Notes under the pieces: model-generated
What the model was told of the DNA's origin: nothing
The model's input: the letters and a program-made list of their open reading frames with translations, nothing else
Databases searched by the model: none
In this document: piece after piece, positions 62,648 to 64,000 of the stretch
How the letters are laid out: each line of letters starts with the position of its first letter
Position numbering within the stretch: the first letter of the stretch is position 1
NCBI GenBank assembly: GCA_023460235.1
Contig: JAEWRE010000083.1
Coordinates: 104,490-168,489 of the forward strand
Direction: 5' to 3'
Length of the DNA: 64,000 nt
Source of the DNA: Bacillota bacterium
GTDB taxonomy: Bacteria > Bacillota > Clostridia > TANB77 > CAG-465
Translations under genes and position numbers: made by a program

Positions 62648-64000
62648 TTAATCAGCACCCGGTGGTGAATCTGAAAGTACTGATATCGAAGATATACCTG
62701 AAAAAGCTGTATTTCCAGCATTATCGACTGCTTTAACCTTACAATTATAAGTTCCTGACGAAACTGAATAATAATTAAAAACTCCAACTCCTGTTCCTGA
62801 CACTTGTGACGTACCGGACCATGTTACTCCACCGTCTATAGAATAATATAATATACTTATTCCACTACCTATATCCGTCGCATTTGCAGATATTGTGATT
62901 GTTTTTGAACTTCCACCACCTCCTGCTAAACAACTTACTGTAGGCGCTGTTTTATCTATGTTTGACACAGTTAATGTTCCAGTTGTACTTTGATTTCCTG
63001 CTGCATCTTTTCCTCTTGCATATACTGTTGTATTTTGTGTACTTACTATTATTGAAGAAGTATATGTACTCCATGTACTTCCGTTAGTACTATACTCTTT
63101 CACAGTTGCATCAGATGGATATGTTATTGTTACAGTTACATTACCATTTGTCCATGCTGTTGTACTTGGTGTTAATGTTGGTACTGTCGGTGCGGTATTA
63201 TCTATTTCGAATCTATTACTCTTTGCTATCACTGCGTTTCCTGCATTATCACTTGCTGTTACCCATAAATAATATGTTCCTGTTGATAAATTTGCTGAAA
63301 TAGTTGACATATTTTCAAAAGTATCCCATTCAGTTGGAATTGTAACGTTTTGAGTATCCCATGAATATCTAAATGTAGCTGTATTGATTCCACTAATTGT
63401 ATCATTTACTGTTAATGTTGTACTAGCTATTTTTAAATTACTTCCTCCATTTGTTCCAAATGTTACTGTAGGTGGTGTCTTATCTATGTTTGATATTGTT
63501 GTGCTTACTACAGCACTTTGATTTCCTGCTTCATCTATTGCTGTTGCTGTCAATATTGTATTTTCCGTACTAATTGTTATAGGCCCAGTGTATTCTTGAG
63601 GTTCCATATTATCAATAAAATATACTTTACTTTTTGAATCTGAAGAATATGTTATAGTAGCTATCACATCATTATTTGTCCAATTTGTATTACTTAGTGT
63701 TATTACTGGACTAGTAGGTGATATATTATCTATTCCAAATCCATTACTCTTTATTGTTACTGCGTTTCCTGCATTATCGCTTCCTGTTACCCATAGATAG
63801 TATGTTCCTGTTACACTTCCTTTTGTGATTGTTGCTCCATTTGTGAATGTTGTCCATCCACTACTTGGTATTATACTGTTTTGTGTGTCCCATACATACT
63901 GTAATGTACTTGTATTTATTGCACTTCCACCTGCATCACTTACTGTTGCTGTTGTACTTGCTGTTTGTACATTACTTGCTCCATTTGTTCCAAATACCAC
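62648..64000 (-). CDS. Pilin-like-family stalk protein, C-terminal part (5' end off window)
   Basis: 450 residues are visible, open at the right edge. They consist of Ig-like repeats with the same sequence signature as the 36431 protein: TVTFGTNGGSNLKIAS, YYLWVTASDNAGN, TTVYARGKDAAGNQST and ISNIDKTPPTV. The last domain (about 360-440) reads TISANATDIGSGISILYYS and GTYNCKVKAVDNAGN. It ends with SVLSDSPPGAD and no lectin-like tip. The N-terminus is outside the window, so the class III signal can only be presumed. Repeat units are 534 bases long. Confidence 0.82.
   Translation of the reverse strand: MVFGTNGASNVQTASTTATVSDAGGSAINTSTLQYVWDTQNSIIPSSGWTTFTNGATITKGSVTGTYYLWVTGSDNAGNAVTIKSNGFGIDNISPTSPVITLSNTNWTNNDVIATITYSSDSKSKVYFIDNMEPQEYTGPITISTENTILTATAIDEAGNQSAVVSTTISNIDKTPPTVTFGTNGGSNLKIASTTLTVNDTISGINTATFRYSWDTQNVTIPTEWDTFENMSTISANLSTGTYYLWVTASDNAGNAVIAKSNRFEIDNTAPTVPTLTPSTTAWTNGNVTVTITYPSDATVKEYSTNGSTWSTYTSSIIVSTQNTTVYARGKDAAGNQSTTGTLTVSNIDKTAPTVSCLAGGGGSSKTITISANATDIGSGISILYYSIDGGVTWSGTSQVSGTGVGVFNYYSVSSGTYNCKVKAVDNAGNTAFSGISSISVLSDSPPGAD

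Noticed and set aside
1..64000. Mycoplasma-type genetic code (TGA as Trp), considered because of the low GC content
   Set aside because: Conserved enzymes such as PNPase and PriA read through with TGG for Trp and end at TAA, TAG or TGA at their expected lengths.

Overview
The window is AT-rich bacterial chromosome that looks like an anaerobic, spore-forming Bacillota (Clostridia). The main reasons are strong AGGAGG ribosome sites, sigma-A type promoters, spoVT, the eukaryote-type homodimeric glycyl-tRNA synthetase, DUF421/DUF4363 genes, a sufCBDSU operon and many class III (pilin-like) signal peptides. TGA acts as a stop and tryptophan is read from TGG, so the standard bacterial code fits. 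No rRNA, tRNA, CRISPR array, insertion sequence or reverse transcriptase was seen. Almost all genes lie on the minus strand.

Layout. 0-4.3 kb: an ABC ATPase-permease fusion that runs off the left edge, a small membrane protein, a tandem peptidoglycan-binding-domain protein, a diacylglycerol-kinase-like lipid kinase and a radical SAM/SPASM protein. 4.3-14.4 kb: housekeeping genes lysS, greA, an unknown gene, cdaA (diadenylate cyclase), a 34-residue membrane peptide, glyS, a DUF4163/DUF3298-like protein, a P-loop/Asp23 fusion, and pnp with a hairpin leader, followed by a lone 142-residue orphan. 14.4-23.9 kb: a receiver protein with a degenerate kinase half, uppP, a beta-propeller-like protein next to a phosphodiester glycosidase, a class A penicillin-binding protein, a MazF-type toxin without a visible antitoxin, and a beta-CASP metallo-hydrolase.

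24.0-33.8 kb is the most unusual region. It is a tandem array of very large pilin-like surface proteins. Each has a short class III signal peptide and hydrophobic stalk, then a pilin-like head, and in two of them Ig-like repeats as well. Each ends in a formylglycine-enzyme/C-type-lectin-like tip. Three tips end in a pattern (RG/RGG, GxFxF, GFRPVL) that resembles the variable proteins of diversity-generating retroelements. One copy is a decayed fragment (27225-27540) and two others carry single-base frameshifts. A stalk-only relative lies at 36.4-38.9 kb, beyond priA. Another begins at 62.6 kb and continues past the right edge.

39-48.6 kb: dapA, small unknowns, a DUF421/DUF4363 pair, a holin-like membrane protein, a cupin, and the complete Fe-S assembly operon sufC-sufB-sufD-sufS-sufU, whose promoter has a perfect inverted repeat at the start site. 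48.7-57.7 kb is an accessory stretch: four members of an unrecognised paralogous family, two GDPD-type proteins, an HD-domain protein, spoVT, a KAP-like P-loop NTPase and a small membrane protein. 57.7-62.4 kb: recD2, a phosphomannomutase/phosphoglucomutase, a cytidylate-kinase-like protein and rpoZ.

Assignments come from reading motifs by eye. No similarity searches were run.
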